The notes beneath the pieces are model-generated. The model saw nothing but the letters and a program-made list of their open reading frames with translations, was not told the origin of the DNA and made no database searches. Positions 1 to 8,394 of a stretch of DNA of 64,000 nt are shown here, in pieces. Made by a program: the position numbers and the translations under genes. The DNA is from a virus. Location: the IMG/VR virus record IMGVR_UViG_3300032235_001020, positions 20,981-84,980 of that record, one strand, 5' to 3'. The first letter of the stretch is position 1. The number at the start of each line of letters is the position of its first letter.

Positions 1-296
1 CCCGAGTACCGCATGGATTGCAGGTCGTAGGAGCAGCCGACGCGGTGCGTGCGCAGCTGCATCAAGGTGTTGTGATCGGCCTTGAGGGCCAGGGTCAGTT
101 GCGGGTGCTCGAGTGGGCCCCAATGCCCCTTGCCGCCCTTGAGGAGACGCTCTACAGCGATCTTGCCGCAGGCGTCCTCAAGCAGGGCCGTCGAGGCGAT
201 GAAGTCCTCGGAGTAGTCGTTATGCAGCGCGATATAGACCAGTTGCTGCGGGCACTCCGTCGCAGCGACACGCTCGACCTTGAAAGCAGGCTGCAC
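1..296 (-). CDS. thyX: Flavin-dependent thymidylate synthase ThyX, C-terminal part cut by window edge
   Basis: ThyX makes dTMP from dUMP with FAD and NADPH. Translation leftward from GTG 296 gives an N-terminal ThyX half with KGHWGPLEHPQ and then QLRTHRVGCSYDLQSMRYSG, the RHR-x7-S-like signature in the form seen in cyanobacterial enzymes. The gene continues beyond base 1, so the C-terminus is not visible. No in-frame ATG lies upstream. The GTG start is inferred because it directly precedes the conserved fold and leaves 59 nt to the upstream gene. Together with the dCMP deaminase at 2578 it forms a dTMP-supply module. Confidence 0.88.
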   Translation of the reverse strand, partial: MQPAFKVERVAATECPQQLVYIALHNDYSEDFIASTALLEDACGKIAVERLLKGGKGHWGPLEHPQLTLALKADHNTLMQLRTHRVGCSYDLQSMRYS

Positions 297-355
297 GGGT
301 GGAGGCCAGAGACTGCAGGCAGCCTAAGGACAGGTCTTGCAGAGCGCAACCCCTG

Positions 356-1231
356 TCAGGCCCGCTTTAGGTTGTCGCCCAGGAAGCCGAAGACGCCCCC
401 CTCGCGAATCTTGCGTTCATTCTTTTTCCCAAAGATCTCGTCGTATTCGGGAATTCTGAGATCAAGTGGCAGGTTGGCGATTGCGTTCTGGGCGGCGTAA
501 CCGATCTCGTGGGCTGTCAGGGACGCATTGGCCTGGAGCTGCGGGATAGCGAGGTCGTTGTACGCCTGAACGCCAGCATTGCCCGCTCGATTGATCTCTG
601 TGTAAAGATCGGAGCCAGTCTTCGAGAGATCGGCGACCACGCGCCCCGCAAAGGATCCGCCATTGGCGCTCTCTTGCTGGTACTGATTAGCGCGGTCGTA
701 GGCCTCCCGGGCCTTGGTGAGGCCAGGGCTGGGCTGTGTGCTGGCCGGGGCAACCTGCTGGGCTGGTGCAGCGGCACTGCCTGACTGGGGCTTCTGCTGG
801 ACCATCCAGCTGGGCACAATAGTCCTGTCGACCTCGCGGTTGAGCACACCGTCTGTGTAGCGCGTGAAGTCACTGCCCTCGGTTGCCGGACCCACCTCGG
901 TCGCGCCCATGTAGACATCGCCCCGGCCAAGCTTGGCGCCTTGTAGGCCAGCGATATCAGCCTTGGTGCCACGCCCGTATTTCTTGTCGAGGTCCTCGCC
1001 AGCATCCGCAAACGCGCCAAAGGCGCCCATGGAGCCGTACTTGCCGGTGGGGTACTTGCCCTCGTTGTAATTATTGACGACGTTGGCGCTCAGCCCGCGG
1101 TCCTTGGCGAGCTGCCTGGCAAGGATCTTCGTGACATCAGGATGCTTCTGGCCGCGCTCCTCTTGCCGGCGAATTGCTCGCTGAACAAACTTGTCCCCAA
1201 CAACAGGTCGGTTGGGGCGTGCGAAAGACAT
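356..1231 (-). CDS. Unknown 291-aa protein, possibly virion-associated
   Basis: No family recognised. The N-terminus is basic (MSFARPN, RRQEERGQ), residues 50-90 are Gly/Tyr rich, there is a Gln/Ala/Pro-rich linker near 145-170, then a helical segment with NGGSFAGRVVADLSK and a basic Gly-containing end (GVFGFLGDNLKRA). The composition resembles the probable internal virion proteins at 7979-12002 and 36834-44789 more than an enzyme. The start is the only ATG before the conserved-looking region; downstream is thyX. Confidence 0.7.
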   Translation of the reverse strand: MSFARPNRPVVGDKFVQRAIRRQEERGQKHPDVTKILARQLAKDRGLSANVVNNYNEGKYPTGKYGSMGAFGAFADAGEDLDKKYGRGTKADIAGLQGAKLGRGDVYMGATEVGPATEGSDFTRYTDGVLNREVDRTIVPSWMVQQKPQSGSAAAPAQQVAPASTQPSPGLTKAREAYDRANQYQQESANGGSFAGRVVADLSKTGSDLYTEINRAGNAGVQAYNDLAIPQLQANASLTAHEIGYAAQNAIANLPLDLRIPEYDEIFGKKNERKIREGGVFGFLGDNLKRA

Positions 1232-1279
1232 ATCGAGCGGCGATCACGATACCTCTCATGATAAAGAGCTCGTGATGCT

Positions 1280-1990
1280 CTAGTCTTCCTCGTCGAAATC
1301 AGGGTCGTCGTCAGCGTCGTCAGTCATCAGGGCGGCGATCTCCTCGGCGGTGACTGGTCCGTCTTGCCGCATGCGGAACTCGATCCAGAGCTGATTTGCC
1401 GCCTCCAGTTTCAAGAAGCGCTTGGGGTCACGCTCCTGTGTGGTCTTGAGGAAGAGTGAGGTTTCGTGATTGAGCTTGTGGGTGCTGAACTCAAGATCGA
1501 TCGATTGCAGCCGGCGGTTGTGGTAGTAGTGCGGCACCCCCTGAACTCGCAGGTGCAGGGGATTGCAGCAGCTGTTGTCTCCGCACAGGTGCTTGATCGG
1601 TAGTCGTCCCACGTCTCCCCAGCTGAACCAAGCGGCCACGCGCGGCGCGGCGAACTGATGACTGCGGTGCCAGTGGCGTGGAACGCGAAAGATGGTGGAG
1701 TTCGAGCGGCTGTGCATGGCACCCCGCCAGGGCCAGCAGTCGTCGGGATCGTTGATCTCCACGAAGGACCAGAACTCCAGGAAGCGGCGTCTGTGCTTGC
1801 GGTGAATCTTGTGGACGTCGAGGGTGAGGCGCCCTTCGGTCAGCGACGAGATGCAGCGCACGCAAGCATGGCTGTCGATATAGCGGGGGACACGGCCGTC
1901 CTTACTGCCGATGCTGTGCTCATGGAAGAAGCACAGCGGACCACCAATGATTTCCGAGTGGAGATCAGGCGGGATCGGCCAGCGCGCCAT
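1280..1990 (-). CDS. HNH endonuclease
   Basis: A 236-aa protein of the HNH family common in phages. The N-terminal part carries a CxxC pair (ACVRC) and the middle has the segment DDCWPWRGAMH followed by KHLCGDNSCCNPLHL, the His...Cys-Cys-Asn-His block of zinc-stabilised HNH nucleases. The C-terminal tail is strongly acidic (DDADDDPDFDEED). The gene is free-standing, not inside a recognisable intron, so it may act as a homing endonuclease on related phages; that role is inferred. Confidence 0.8.
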   Translation of the reverse strand: MARWPIPPDLHSEIIGGPLCFFHEHSIGSKDGRVPRYIDSHACVRCISSLTEGRLTLDVHKIHRKHRRRFLEFWSFVEINDPDDCWPWRGAMHSRSNSTIFRVPRHWHRSHQFAAPRVAAWFSWGDVGRLPIKHLCGDNSCCNPLHLRVQGVPHYYHNRRLQSIDLEFSTHKLNHETSLFLKTTQERDPKRFLKLEAANQLWIEFRMRQDGPVTAEEIAALMTDDADDDPDFDEED

Positions 1991-2017
1991 GGGAGAGCAT
2001 CTATTGCATTGAATGTA

Positions 2018-2284
2018 TCAATCAGCAACCTTCTCGATGCGCGAGCTCGCGTGCACGGACGGCGTATTGAGATGGTCCCATTGAACGTGGATGTACTTGC
2101 AGGCGCTGCCGCGAATGCTCTTCTTGATCTCCACGCCGACGACGATGCCGTAGCGGCGGTGGCCAAGGATGCCGCGCACCTGCTGGAAGCTGGGCGAGTT
2201 GGGCGTGACGACATGATCCGCGACGCGCTCCCGTTCGCGAACGCGGTCACCGACAGACAGCAGGGGTGCTTTGGGTTTGCTCAT
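2018..2284 (-). CDS. Small beta-barrel-like protein
   Basis: 88 aa. VGDRVRERE at the start, then GHRRYGIVVGVEIKKS and YIHVQWDHL, a strand-rich pattern resembling small SH3/KOW-like barrels that bind nucleic acid or protein. No family assigned with certainty. Its start overlaps the stop of the upstream gene (ATGA at 2281-2284), so the two are translationally coupled. Confidence 0.7.
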   Translation of the reverse strand: MSKPKAPLLSVGDRVRERERVADHVVTPNSPSFQQVRGILGHRRYGIVVGVEIKKSIRGSACKYIHVQWDHLNTPSVHASSRIEKVAD

Positions 2285-2523
2285 TGGATGCGGAGTGGGT
2301 ATCCAGCAGCGGCTTGAAAGCGGCCACCGAGTGCGGGGAACTGTTCCTTGGTGGGGCGAACGTCAATCCAGTGCTCTGGCCAGAGCTCGTTGCGGGTGCT
2401 GCCCTCGATGACGACCGGCACCAGGGAGAAGCGGGTGCCGATGGCCTCGGACTTGCCGATGACGAGCCCGGCCCGACCATCGAGGCGGTTGAGGATCCGC
2501 AAGCCAACCAGAAAGGACTTCAT
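2281..2523 (-). CDS. Small beta-barrel-like protein, paired with the 2018 gene
   Basis: 80 aa from ATG 2523 (an upstream ATG at 2544 would add 7 residues). FLVGLRILNRL and AGLVIGKSEAIGTRFSLVPVV look like a second small strand-rich barrel related in style to its downstream neighbour, and HWIDVRP resembles the neighbour's VQWDHL. Coupled to the next gene by an ATGA overlap. Function unknown. Confidence 0.68.
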   Translation of the reverse strand: MKSFLVGLRILNRLDGRAGLVIGKSEAIGTRFSLVPVVIEGSTRNELWPEHWIDVRPTKEQFPALGGRFQAAAGYPLRIQ

Positions 2524-2577
2524 CGTGAGTGAGCTGCGCGCCATGTCTTGCACTGTGCGCGCCAAGGGTAGAGGGTT

Positions 2578-3117
2578 TTAGCCCACCGTCAACGGGTCGA
2601 ACAGCTCGTCGGCGTATCCCTCAAGGGCTGGCTCGATCGGACCGCTCATCGGGATCGACGACACGGCGACGCCGGCCTCGATGAACATGAGCTTGGCGGT
2701 CTCGAACGACTCTTGCCAGCGCAGGGGCATGACGAAGTTCGGGATGACGACCTTGTTGAAGCCCGCCTGGATGAGTTGGGCGGCGCACTGACTGCAAGTC
2801 ATCAGCGGCCAGACGTAACAGGTGGCACCGTTGAGGCAAACGCCGTGCCGGGCGGCGTAGCAGATGAGGTTGGCCTCGGCATGCACCGTCATCTGCAGGC
2901 GCAGTTCACGATTACTTAGGCGGCTGATGTCGTCATTGACGTGCATCGGGATGCCGTTGTAGCCGGAGGCGAGGATGCGCCGTTCCCGCACGGCCACTGC
3001 TCCGACCTTGGTGCTGGGGTCTTTGCTCCAGCCAGCGATATTGCGGGCAATCGAAAGGAAGCGTTGGTCCCAGTGCTCAGGCGCCTTGGGCGGACGCATC
3101 TCAGGCGGGTTGGACAT
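2578..3117 (-). CDS. dCMP deaminase (zinc cytidine/dCMP deaminase family)
   Basis: Converts dCMP to dUMP, the ThyX substrate. Visible motifs are WSKDPSTKVGAVAV near residue 30-43, SGYNGIP near 51, the catalytic zinc motif HAE at 79-81 and the second zinc motif TCSQC at 107-111. The usual Pro before the first Cys is Thr, while both zinc cysteines are kept. Length (179 aa) fits phage dCMP deaminases. It stands upstream of the HNH and thyX genes in the same leftward group. Confidence 0.92.
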   Translation of the reverse strand: MSNPPEMRPPKAPEHWDQRFLSIARNIAGWSKDPSTKVGAVAVRERRILASGYNGIPMHVNDDISRLSNRELRLQMTVHAEANLICYAARHGVCLNGATCYVWPLMTCSQCAAQLIQAGFNKVVIPNFVMPLRWQESFETAKLMFIEAGVAVSSIPMSGPIEPALEGYADELFDPLTVG

Positions 3118-3176
3118 GATGACTCAGTTAGCGAAGTTTTTTAGGATGTTGCGAGTAAGCACAGGCGCTGCCGCCA

Positions 3177-3383
3177 ATGATTGAAGTTGGTGCCGTCATT
3201 GGCGTTGCGGCAGTTGGTGCCCTGTGGCGGATGGCCTTTGAGCAAGGCTCCATGAAGCGCGGCATGGATGGAATCCTGCATGAATTGCAGATGTTGCGCA
3301 GTGAACTGAGCAAAGACATCCACGAGCTGGAGATCCGTATTGGCGACCACGAACTCAGGCTGCGCGAACTAGAGAAGCGCTAA
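3177..3383 (+). CDS. Small membrane protein with coiled coil, holin/spanin-like shape
   Basis: 68 aa: an N-terminal hydrophobic segment (VGAVIGVAAVGALW, residues 4-17) followed by a charged heptad-like helix (LQMLRSELSKDIHELEIRI) to the end. This one-TM plus coiled-coil shape occurs among phage lysis accessory proteins, but the call is by shape only. It converges on the next gene and their stop codons overlap (3380-3383). Confidence 0.6.
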   Translation: MIEVGAVIGVAAVGALWRMAFEQGSMKRGMDGILHELQMLRSELSKDIHELEIRIGDHELRLRELEKR

Positions 3384-3532
3384 CCGAGTACGAACCAAAT
3401 CACCAGGGTGATCAATAGAGCAAGACCGCATCCCTGGGCGAGTAGTTGCAGCACCAGGCCGGCGAGCTGGTGAGGCTTGGGCGGCTGGTGCATAGGGCCT
3501 GGGCCTGGGATGGCTGCTCCGGCGGGAGTCAT
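3380..3532 (-). CDS. 50-aa membrane protein
   Basis: ATG 3532 to TAG 3380. The first 24 residues are Pro/Gly rich (PGPGPMHQPPKPHQ) and the rest is one strong hydrophobic helix ending GLALLITLVIWFVLG. It is coupled to the upstream DUF3288-like gene (stop at 3535, start at 3532) and ends tail to tail with the 3177 gene. Unknown function; the helix and tight spacing argue that it is real. Confidence 0.55.
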   Translation of the reverse strand: MTPAGAAIPGPGPMHQPPKPHQLAGLVLQLLAQGCGLALLITLVIWFVLG

Positions 3533-3534
3533 GG

Positions 3535-3828
3535 CTAGCCGGCGGCGACGTCTGCGCCAGAGCCGACCTCGACGTCATCGACGATGGCGGGGCGCCAGCC
3601 GGCGGACCAGAGCTTCCGGGCTCGGCGGTAGAGCTGATCGGTATCCATGTGCCAATTGGATAGGGACCGGGCCAGGTCGTGCTGGATGTCCCTGGCGCCT
3701 GGGTAGCCGAGATAGCGCATCAGGAGCCGAGCGCAGTCCGCGATGTCGGCGTCGGTGGGCTGTGCGGCAGCCAGAAGGCGGTCAACGATGGGCCGATCCT
3801 GGTCCTGCATGGGGTGCTTGCGGTCCAT
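3535..3828 (-). CDS. DUF3288-like cyanobacterial protein
   Basis: 97 aa. The pattern HPMQDQDRPIVDRLL, then ARLLMRYLGYPGARDIQHDL, then SNWHMDTDQLYRRARKLW follows DUF3288, a family known essentially from cyanobacteria (recognised from memory, not by a search). Its biochemical role is unknown. It is the best gene-level hint that the host is a cyanobacterium. The 3828 start keeps the HP-x5-DR opening of the family. Confidence 0.7.
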   Translation of the reverse strand: MDRKHPMQDQDRPIVDRLLAAAQPTDADIADCARLLMRYLGYPGARDIQHDLARSLSNWHMDTDQLYRRARKLWSAGWRPAIVDDVEVGSGADVAAG

Positions 3829-4323
3829 GCCTGCATGCTGTGGCGTGCAGATCGTAGTCCAGGACAGGGTTTTTGGGGCGTCTTGCGTGCTGTGTCGGTC
3901 GTACCGGCGGAATTTGGGGGATCGGCAAAGAGACCGGAACGCTCAGATCGGTTGCAGCGGAATGGATTTGGAGGGCTGTTCCGATAGTACCAGTCTTTTT
4001 GCTTCTCTTTTATATAGATAGGGGGCGACCTCTGGGTTCTTTCTGGGGAACCAAACCCTTCAAATTGTCCAGTACGCAAAGTGTAGCGAACTCAGAAGTG
4101 GGATGCCAACACAGGAGGGAGGGGGACAGGCGTGACCTGGCAGCTCCTGGTCCCAGAGAATATAGGGAAGTGGCGTCACTACCGGCACAACTGGTAAATC
4201 GATTCTCCTGCAGGCGATCTCGGTGTGACGCACCCCCTGGCAAGGTGCCAAATATCCAAGACCTGCCTATCTCAGTATGGGACGCCAAGCAGTGACTAAT
4301 AAGTGGAACCGGCAGGAAGACAC
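3829..4323. other. Gene-free interval left of the primase gene
   Basis: About 495 nt with no convincing coding sequence. It includes a locally AT-rich patch (about 3985-4025) with TTTTATATAGATA, which on the leftward strand reads TATCTATATAAAAG, next to GGTACTATC. These resemble -10 elements for the leftward DUF3288-membrane protein-dCMP deaminase group. It could also be an origin-like region. Nothing else recognised. Confidence 0.35.
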
Positions 4324-4358
4324 AAAAAAGCCGCCCCGTAACAAGAGCGGCTAATCAA
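4324..4358 (-). terminator. Intrinsic terminator of the primase-helicase gene
   Basis: On the leftward strand a GCCGC...GCGGC stem is followed by TTTTTTGTG, about 20 nt past the stop codon at 4378. Confidence 0.7.
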
Positions 4359-4377
4359 TGAGGACTCAGGAGGCTGG

Positions 4378-6870
4378 TTAGGCGGCGATGCCCTCGTCGG
4401 CCTTCATCCAAATGCGCCGTGCCTCGCGCCCAATCCTCACGCGCTTCTGCTGGTAGCCAAGGCTCTTGAGGGTGTCGGTCATGGCAGTCCGCACGCTGTT
4501 GTGGCGATCGATCGGGATCTCGAGCCACTCGTACAGGTCGCTGAGGACCACGAAGCTGCGGCCCTGGTGGACGCCCGAATGGCGCAGGCTCAGTGCTGTG
4601 CGGATCCTGGTGTCGAACGGGTTGTCGACGCGGAAGTTCTCCTGGTACTCCTGGATCTGCTTGAGCTCGTCGCTACTGAAGTTGTGAACGGGGTTGTCCT
4701 GGTAGGCCATGTAGGCCGCCGCCCAGATCCCATCACGGTCTTGCTTGAGACGATCCAGATCGATGATCAGGGTTTTGGGATCATCCGGACTGGGCACCTT
4801 GCCGGCAACGACGATCGGCATGAAGCGCCTGTTGCCGGTGGGGTCGACGAAGAAGTCATCGCTGTTGGTGGCCCCGCAGAGCACGAAGGCCCGCATGAAG
4901 TTGCGCTCGTTCTCGTACTTGCGGGCAGAGCGATCCACCGGCACCGAGACCAGGTTCTTGAGCTCCTCGACGTAGCCCCGCTGGAAGTAGCGCTCGGTCT
5001 CGTCCAGGACGACAAACCAGCCGGCATGAAGCAGGTGAGGTTTTTCCTTGAGGCCGCGGATGCCCTGCTGGATCGTGGCGACCCAGGGGTAGACGCCTGG
5101 ATCCGAGGGCGAAGGAGGCGTGATGTACTGGAAGAAGTTGGTCTTGCCGCAGTTCTGCGAGCCAATCAGGATCGGCATCCAGTCATGAGCGCAGCCGGGT
5201 GAGAGCACACGGGCGACAGCGCCCACCAGGAAGCGCTCGAGCACCACGTCCGCCAGCAGGCGTCCCTTCTCAGGGCCACGGGTGAAACATGGGTTCAGCA
5301 GGGGATCCGCCTTAAGACCCAGCAGCTCGCTGGCCAGGGTCTTGAAGTAGGGGCAGGGTTCTGCTGTGCCGGCGCAGTGGGTGAGGTAAGCCTGCACGGG
5401 ATGGACGCGGTTCTCCCAGGCCGTGATGCCTGCGATGTCGATCACCGTGGTCTTGGGGTAGACCGTGCCGGTGCCGAGGCTGATGCGGCAGTAGGCGGTG
5501 GTGATGTCGTCGACGAGGCGGGGGGAATCGAGAGGGCCGTACTCGAGCTCCTGATTCATCATGTTGCGCCGCAAGCCCGGATAGAGGGCGTTGAGGCGGT
5601 CGCGGATGACGCGAACGGTGTCTTCTGGGACGTTGCCATCCCCCCTGCGGCGAGGAACGTCGGGGATAGGGCGATCGGGGCGACGGTCTTCGGGTGGGAC
5701 GTGGCCGTCATCGATGAACTGGAAGCCGGGATCGTTGTCGTCGTCAAAGGGGTCCTCGTCATCATCTGGATCTGAGGATTCGAGCGGCTCGGGTGGCGCA
5801 AGGGTTGGAGCTGCGATGGCTGCCCAGGGGCGCTCGGCATCAAAGAGCCCAGGGGTGCTGTCGGCTGATTGCGGAGCGGGATTGCTGAGGCCCGTATCCC
5901 AGGAGTAGGGGGAGTCCTGGCCGCCATGGAGGAAGTCCTCGTGGTCGTAGCCGACTGCGCCGTGGTTCTTAGGTGGAGCAAACGCACTCTGACGGAGCTC
6001 GTCCGGCAAGGTCTTGGTCCAGCTGGGGTCTTCCTGCATGGCCAGGTAGAAGAGGGTCAGCAGGCTGGAGCGGGTGTTGCGGAAGGAATAGAAGAAGCGC
6101 TCGGTGCCCTGCTTACTGCGGTAGCCACTGGTGTGATGGCAGCGAGAAGCCCAGTTCTGCCAGGCCGGGAACACTGCCTCTCCGCCGGAGCAGGCCGCAG
6201 CGGTCACCTTGATGAAGCGATCACGCTCGCCGTCTTCCGTGGGGGTGAGCACCTGCTCCAGGACATGGCAGGCCTGGCCGATGGTCTGATCGTCGTAGAG
6301 GGAGGCGTCTAGGCGGTGGCGAGCAGAGGCGACTTCTGCCTGGGTCCTGGCGTCCTGGATGATCGAGTCCGGCAGCAGGGCATCGGGCTGCCAGAGCGGG
6401 ACCTGGGCGTTGTCAGCGCCATAGAACAGGCGGCAGGGATCAGTGCAGGATTTGTCGCCGCCCAGGGCTGTAGTCAAGATGGTGACGACGGCCTTGTAGA
6501 GGTCTGGATCCTCCATGCGCTTGGGCAGGCGGAAGATGACCCGGTAGCGAGGGGCGTCGTCGCGGTGGCTGTGGGTGGTGTAAACGAAGCAGGCATGGGT
6601 TGCCAGGGGGTGGGCGCGGAAGGCGTCGAGGTCGAGGCCGTTGTCGACATCCACAACAGCTAGATCAGCGTGGCGGAATGCAGCAGAACTGCGGTGCTGT
6701 GAGCTCATCGCTGCCGAGATGAACGCACCTCCGGTAGTGACGTGATCACGCAGCTCCTGGAGGGAGCCCTCGCGGGACTGCCAGTTGGCGGCGAAGTCGT
6801 TCTGCCAATGGACAGGTTTGTTGCGGATCGAGGGGTGAACAGAGAAGCAGATGGGTGAGGCGGATGACAT
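4378..6870 (-). CDS. Primase-helicase: AEP-type primase plus VirE-like SF3 helicase
   Basis: 830 aa replication protein. The N-terminal third looks like an archaeo-eukaryotic primase: VVDVDNG with Asp74 and Asp76, PRYRVIFRLP near 107-116 and DPCRLFYGADN near 144-154. A linker (about 300-415) is very acidic and Pro rich and carries VGYDHEDF at 306-313, also found in the SSB. The C-terminal half is a VirE-type SF3 ATPase: Walker A GSQNCGKT 570-577, Walker B VVLDE 620-624, then CGATNSDDFFVDPTGNRRF. It would make primers and unwind DNA at the fork. It is transcribed away from the regulator at 7088. Confidence 0.9.
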   Translation of the reverse strand: MSSASPICFSVHPSIRNKPVHWQNDFAANWQSREGSLQELRDHVTTGGAFISAAMSSQHRSSAAFRHADLAVVDVDNGLDLDAFRAHPLATHACFVYTTHSHRDDAPRYRVIFRLPKRMEDPDLYKAVVTILTTALGGDKSCTDPCRLFYGADNAQVPLWQPDALLPDSIIQDARTQAEVASARHRLDASLYDDQTIGQACHVLEQVLTPTEDGERDRFIKVTAAACSGGEAVFPAWQNWASRCHHTSGYRSKQGTERFFYSFRNTRSSLLTLFYLAMQEDPSWTKTLPDELRQSAFAPPKNHGAVGYDHEDFLHGGQDSPYSWDTGLSNPAPQSADSTPGLFDAERPWAAIAAPTLAPPEPLESSDPDDDEDPFDDDNDPGFQFIDDGHVPPEDRRPDRPIPDVPRRRGDGNVPEDTVRVIRDRLNALYPGLRRNMMNQELEYGPLDSPRLVDDITTAYCRISLGTGTVYPKTTVIDIAGITAWENRVHPVQAYLTHCAGTAEPCPYFKTLASELLGLKADPLLNPCFTRGPEKGRLLADVVLERFLVGAVARVLSPGCAHDWMPILIGSQNCGKTNFFQYITPPSPSDPGVYPWVATIQQGIRGLKEKPHLLHAGWFVVLDETERYFQRGYVEELKNLVSVPVDRSARKYENERNFMRAFVLCGATNSDDFFVDPTGNRRFMPIVVAGKVPSPDDPKTLIIDLDRLKQDRDGIWAAAYMAYQDNPVHNFSSDELKQIQEYQENFRVDNPFDTRIRTALSLRHSGVHQGRSFVVLSDLYEWLEIPIDRHNSVRTAMTDTLKSLGYQQKRVRIGREARRIWMKADEGIAA

Positions 6871-7087
6871 GCGGATGCTCTGCAGGCGTGCGGTGTGACT
6901 GCAGTGGCGCGCACCCTAGCGCTGCACGCAAGCCTTGTCACGCAGGTACCAAGCGCCGGTATGCAGGGTGTGTGCCGGACTAAATCCCTTGGTATGACTG
7001 GCGTTGTACCGTAAGCGTGACGAACTTGACCAGGGTGCGGCACAGCTTGCGTCGCATGTGTATGGTGCAGAAACAACGGGAGAAGTT
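6871..7087. promoter_or_regulatory. Divergent promoter region between primase and regulator
   Basis: 217 nt separating two divergent starts. Short inverted repeats such as GGTA...TACC around 6945-7010 and TGTATGGT near 7057 are present, but no clear -35/-10 pair can be fixed. The adjacent helix-turn-helix gene makes it a plausible operator site. Confidence 0.4.
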
Positions 7088-7717
7088 ATGGCCAAAGTCG
7101 TCCCGCACACGCCGATCGAGAAACAGCAAATCGAGCGCTTCATTAGCTGCCTGAACCAGGCGATGGTGGCCGGCCACCTCAGCCAGCGGGGGCTGTGCTC
7201 GAAAATCGAGGTGACAATCGGCTCACTGACCAAGTACCTGCGGGGCGATATAGCCCCGTTACGCGTGGGCCTCGGTATCCAGGCGCTCCTGGCCCAGGAG
7301 CTGGGTGTGACGCTGGATGCCCTCTACGCCTACTACCAGACGGGTAAGTACGTCACGGAGATCAGCGTGGGGCAGGTGGAGAGCTGGATCCGCAGTGAGG
7401 CCGGTCAGCTGGACCTGCCTCGTTTGCTGGCATCGTTGAAGGATGCCGGCGAGCGCTGGGTGGACGAGCCGGTGCCGGCACAGGAGGCGCCAGAGCCAGT
7501 AAGTCCACCGCTCTATACCTGGCCGATCGAGGAGCTCAAGGATGCGGGCGTGAGCGATCTGTTCCGCGAGCGGCTGGGCCTAACGGATGAGGCACTGAGG
7601 CTGCTGGCGACCACGGGCGAATTCGAGGAGGAGCTGGCCGAGGCCTTTGGGATCGCATGCAACTACCAGAAGGCGGCAGTGATCGAGGCCTTTACAAACC
7701 GGGCTGCGATCGGGTGA
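7088..7717 (+). CDS. Helix-turn-helix transcriptional regulator
   Basis: 209 aa from ATG 7088, preceded by GGGAGAAG as ribosome site (the longer frame from 7004 lacks one). Residues about 15-80 form a Cro/CI-type HTH: HLSQRGLCSKIEVTIGSLTKYLRG, then VGLGIQALLAQELGVTLDALYAYY. A Pro/Glu-rich linker (about 140-155) joins a second helical domain. It is divergent from the primase and monocistronic, with its own terminator, so it is a candidate controller of the early genes. Confidence 0.75.
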   Translation: MAKVVPHTPIEKQQIERFISCLNQAMVAGHLSQRGLCSKIEVTIGSLTKYLRGDIAPLRVGLGIQALLAQELGVTLDALYAYYQTGKYVTEISVGQVESWIRSEAGQLDLPRLLASLKDAGERWVDEPVPAQEAPEPVSPPLYTWPIEELKDAGVSDLFRERLGLTDEALRLLATTGEFEEELAEAFGIACNYQKAAVIEAFTNRAAIG

Positions 7718-7756
7718 GCTGAATGCGTGGTATGGTTTGCTTGCGAAAGATCAAGT

Positions 7757-7789
7757 GCGGGTCCTGTGGTGGGGCCCGCCTTTTTTATG
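7757..7789 (+). terminator. Intrinsic terminator after the regulator
   Basis: GCGGGTCC...GGGCCCGC stem followed by TTTTTTAT. From 7790 to 7949 only a hairpin at about 7834-7866 (TGAGACCCCG with CGGGATCTCA) is visible. Confidence 0.85.
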
Positions 7790-7949
7790 GGGTTTATGGG
7801 AGAGCGATAATTATTCTCAGCACTGGCATGGCAATGAGACCCCGGGCTTGGTGACCTCGGGATCTCACGAGCACACACGGTGCCCAGGTGGCAGCCAATG
7901 CACAAGCTGTTGTGCGCTGCTGCTAGAGAAATGCTAACGAGAAGATCTT

Positions 7950-7955
7950 TAGACT
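7950..7955 (+). promoter_or_regulatory. TAGACT -10-like box
   Basis: TAGACT 29 nt before the GTG start at 7979; member of the rightward TAGA(C/A/T)T box family. No convincing -35. Confidence 0.5.
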
Positions 7956-7978
7956 ACGAGTAATGCATCGGTAGCGCA

Positions 7979-8392
7979 GTGCGTACAGCTGGGACTGCTT
8001 TGGGGTATGGCGACCCGGTGACGATGACTGAGTTGGTCGCTCGTGCGCCAAGCTTCGATTTGGGTTACCCGAAGATTCCAGGCCGGGATCTCGAGGGGAT
8101 TCCTAATGCGAATGATCCAGTCATGAAAGAGAGGCTGCGTCAGCGACTGCTCCGCAATCCAGATGGTGGCCAGGAACTGCCTGGCTTCCTGCAGAAAGCA
8201 GAGGCTCCCGGTGGCCTGGGCCCTGTCGCCATGGACCTGCTCTACGACGGAGCCCAAGATGGCGACTACTCGAATATGCCGGTCATCCGTGACGTGGTGG
8301 GCGACGAGAGGGAGCGTGATGCGCAACTGGAGGAGTATCGCCTGCGTGCATTTCCTTCTCCCGGTCTGAACGCTCCCTTGCTGTATAGCTGA
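7979..8392 (+). CDS. Unknown protein, first gene of the 8-12 kb rightward unit
   Basis: 137 aa from GTG 7979; ATG 8024 (MTELVARAPSF) is an equally possible start. Pro/Gly/Asp-rich without a hydrophobic helix: GYPKIPGRDLEGIPNANDP, then RLRQRLLRNPDGGQELPGF. No family recognised. It opens a run of seven closely packed genes with the feel of a virion module. Confidence 0.65.
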   Translation: MRTAGTALGYGDPVTMTELVARAPSFDLGYPKIPGRDLEGIPNANDPVMKERLRQRLLRNPDGGQELPGFLQKAEAPGGLGPVAMDLLYDGAQDGDYSNMPVIRDVVGDERERDAQLEEYRLRAFPSPGLNAPLLYS

Positions 8393-8394
8393 CC

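Noticed and set aside
18-500. 160-aa rightward frame at the left edge
   Set aside because: It lies antisense to thyX and to the end of the 356-1231 gene; the leftward ThyX translation is clearly the real product.
3873-4295. 140-aa rightward frame in the gap left of the primase gene
   Set aside because: No ribosome site, erratic composition and no domain; crosses an AT-rich promoter-like patch.
7961-8030. tRNA-like look (GGTAGCGCAG...)
   Set aside because: The D-arm-like string is not followed by an anticodon stem or a T arm (no GGTTCGA-type loop), and the bases read well as protein.
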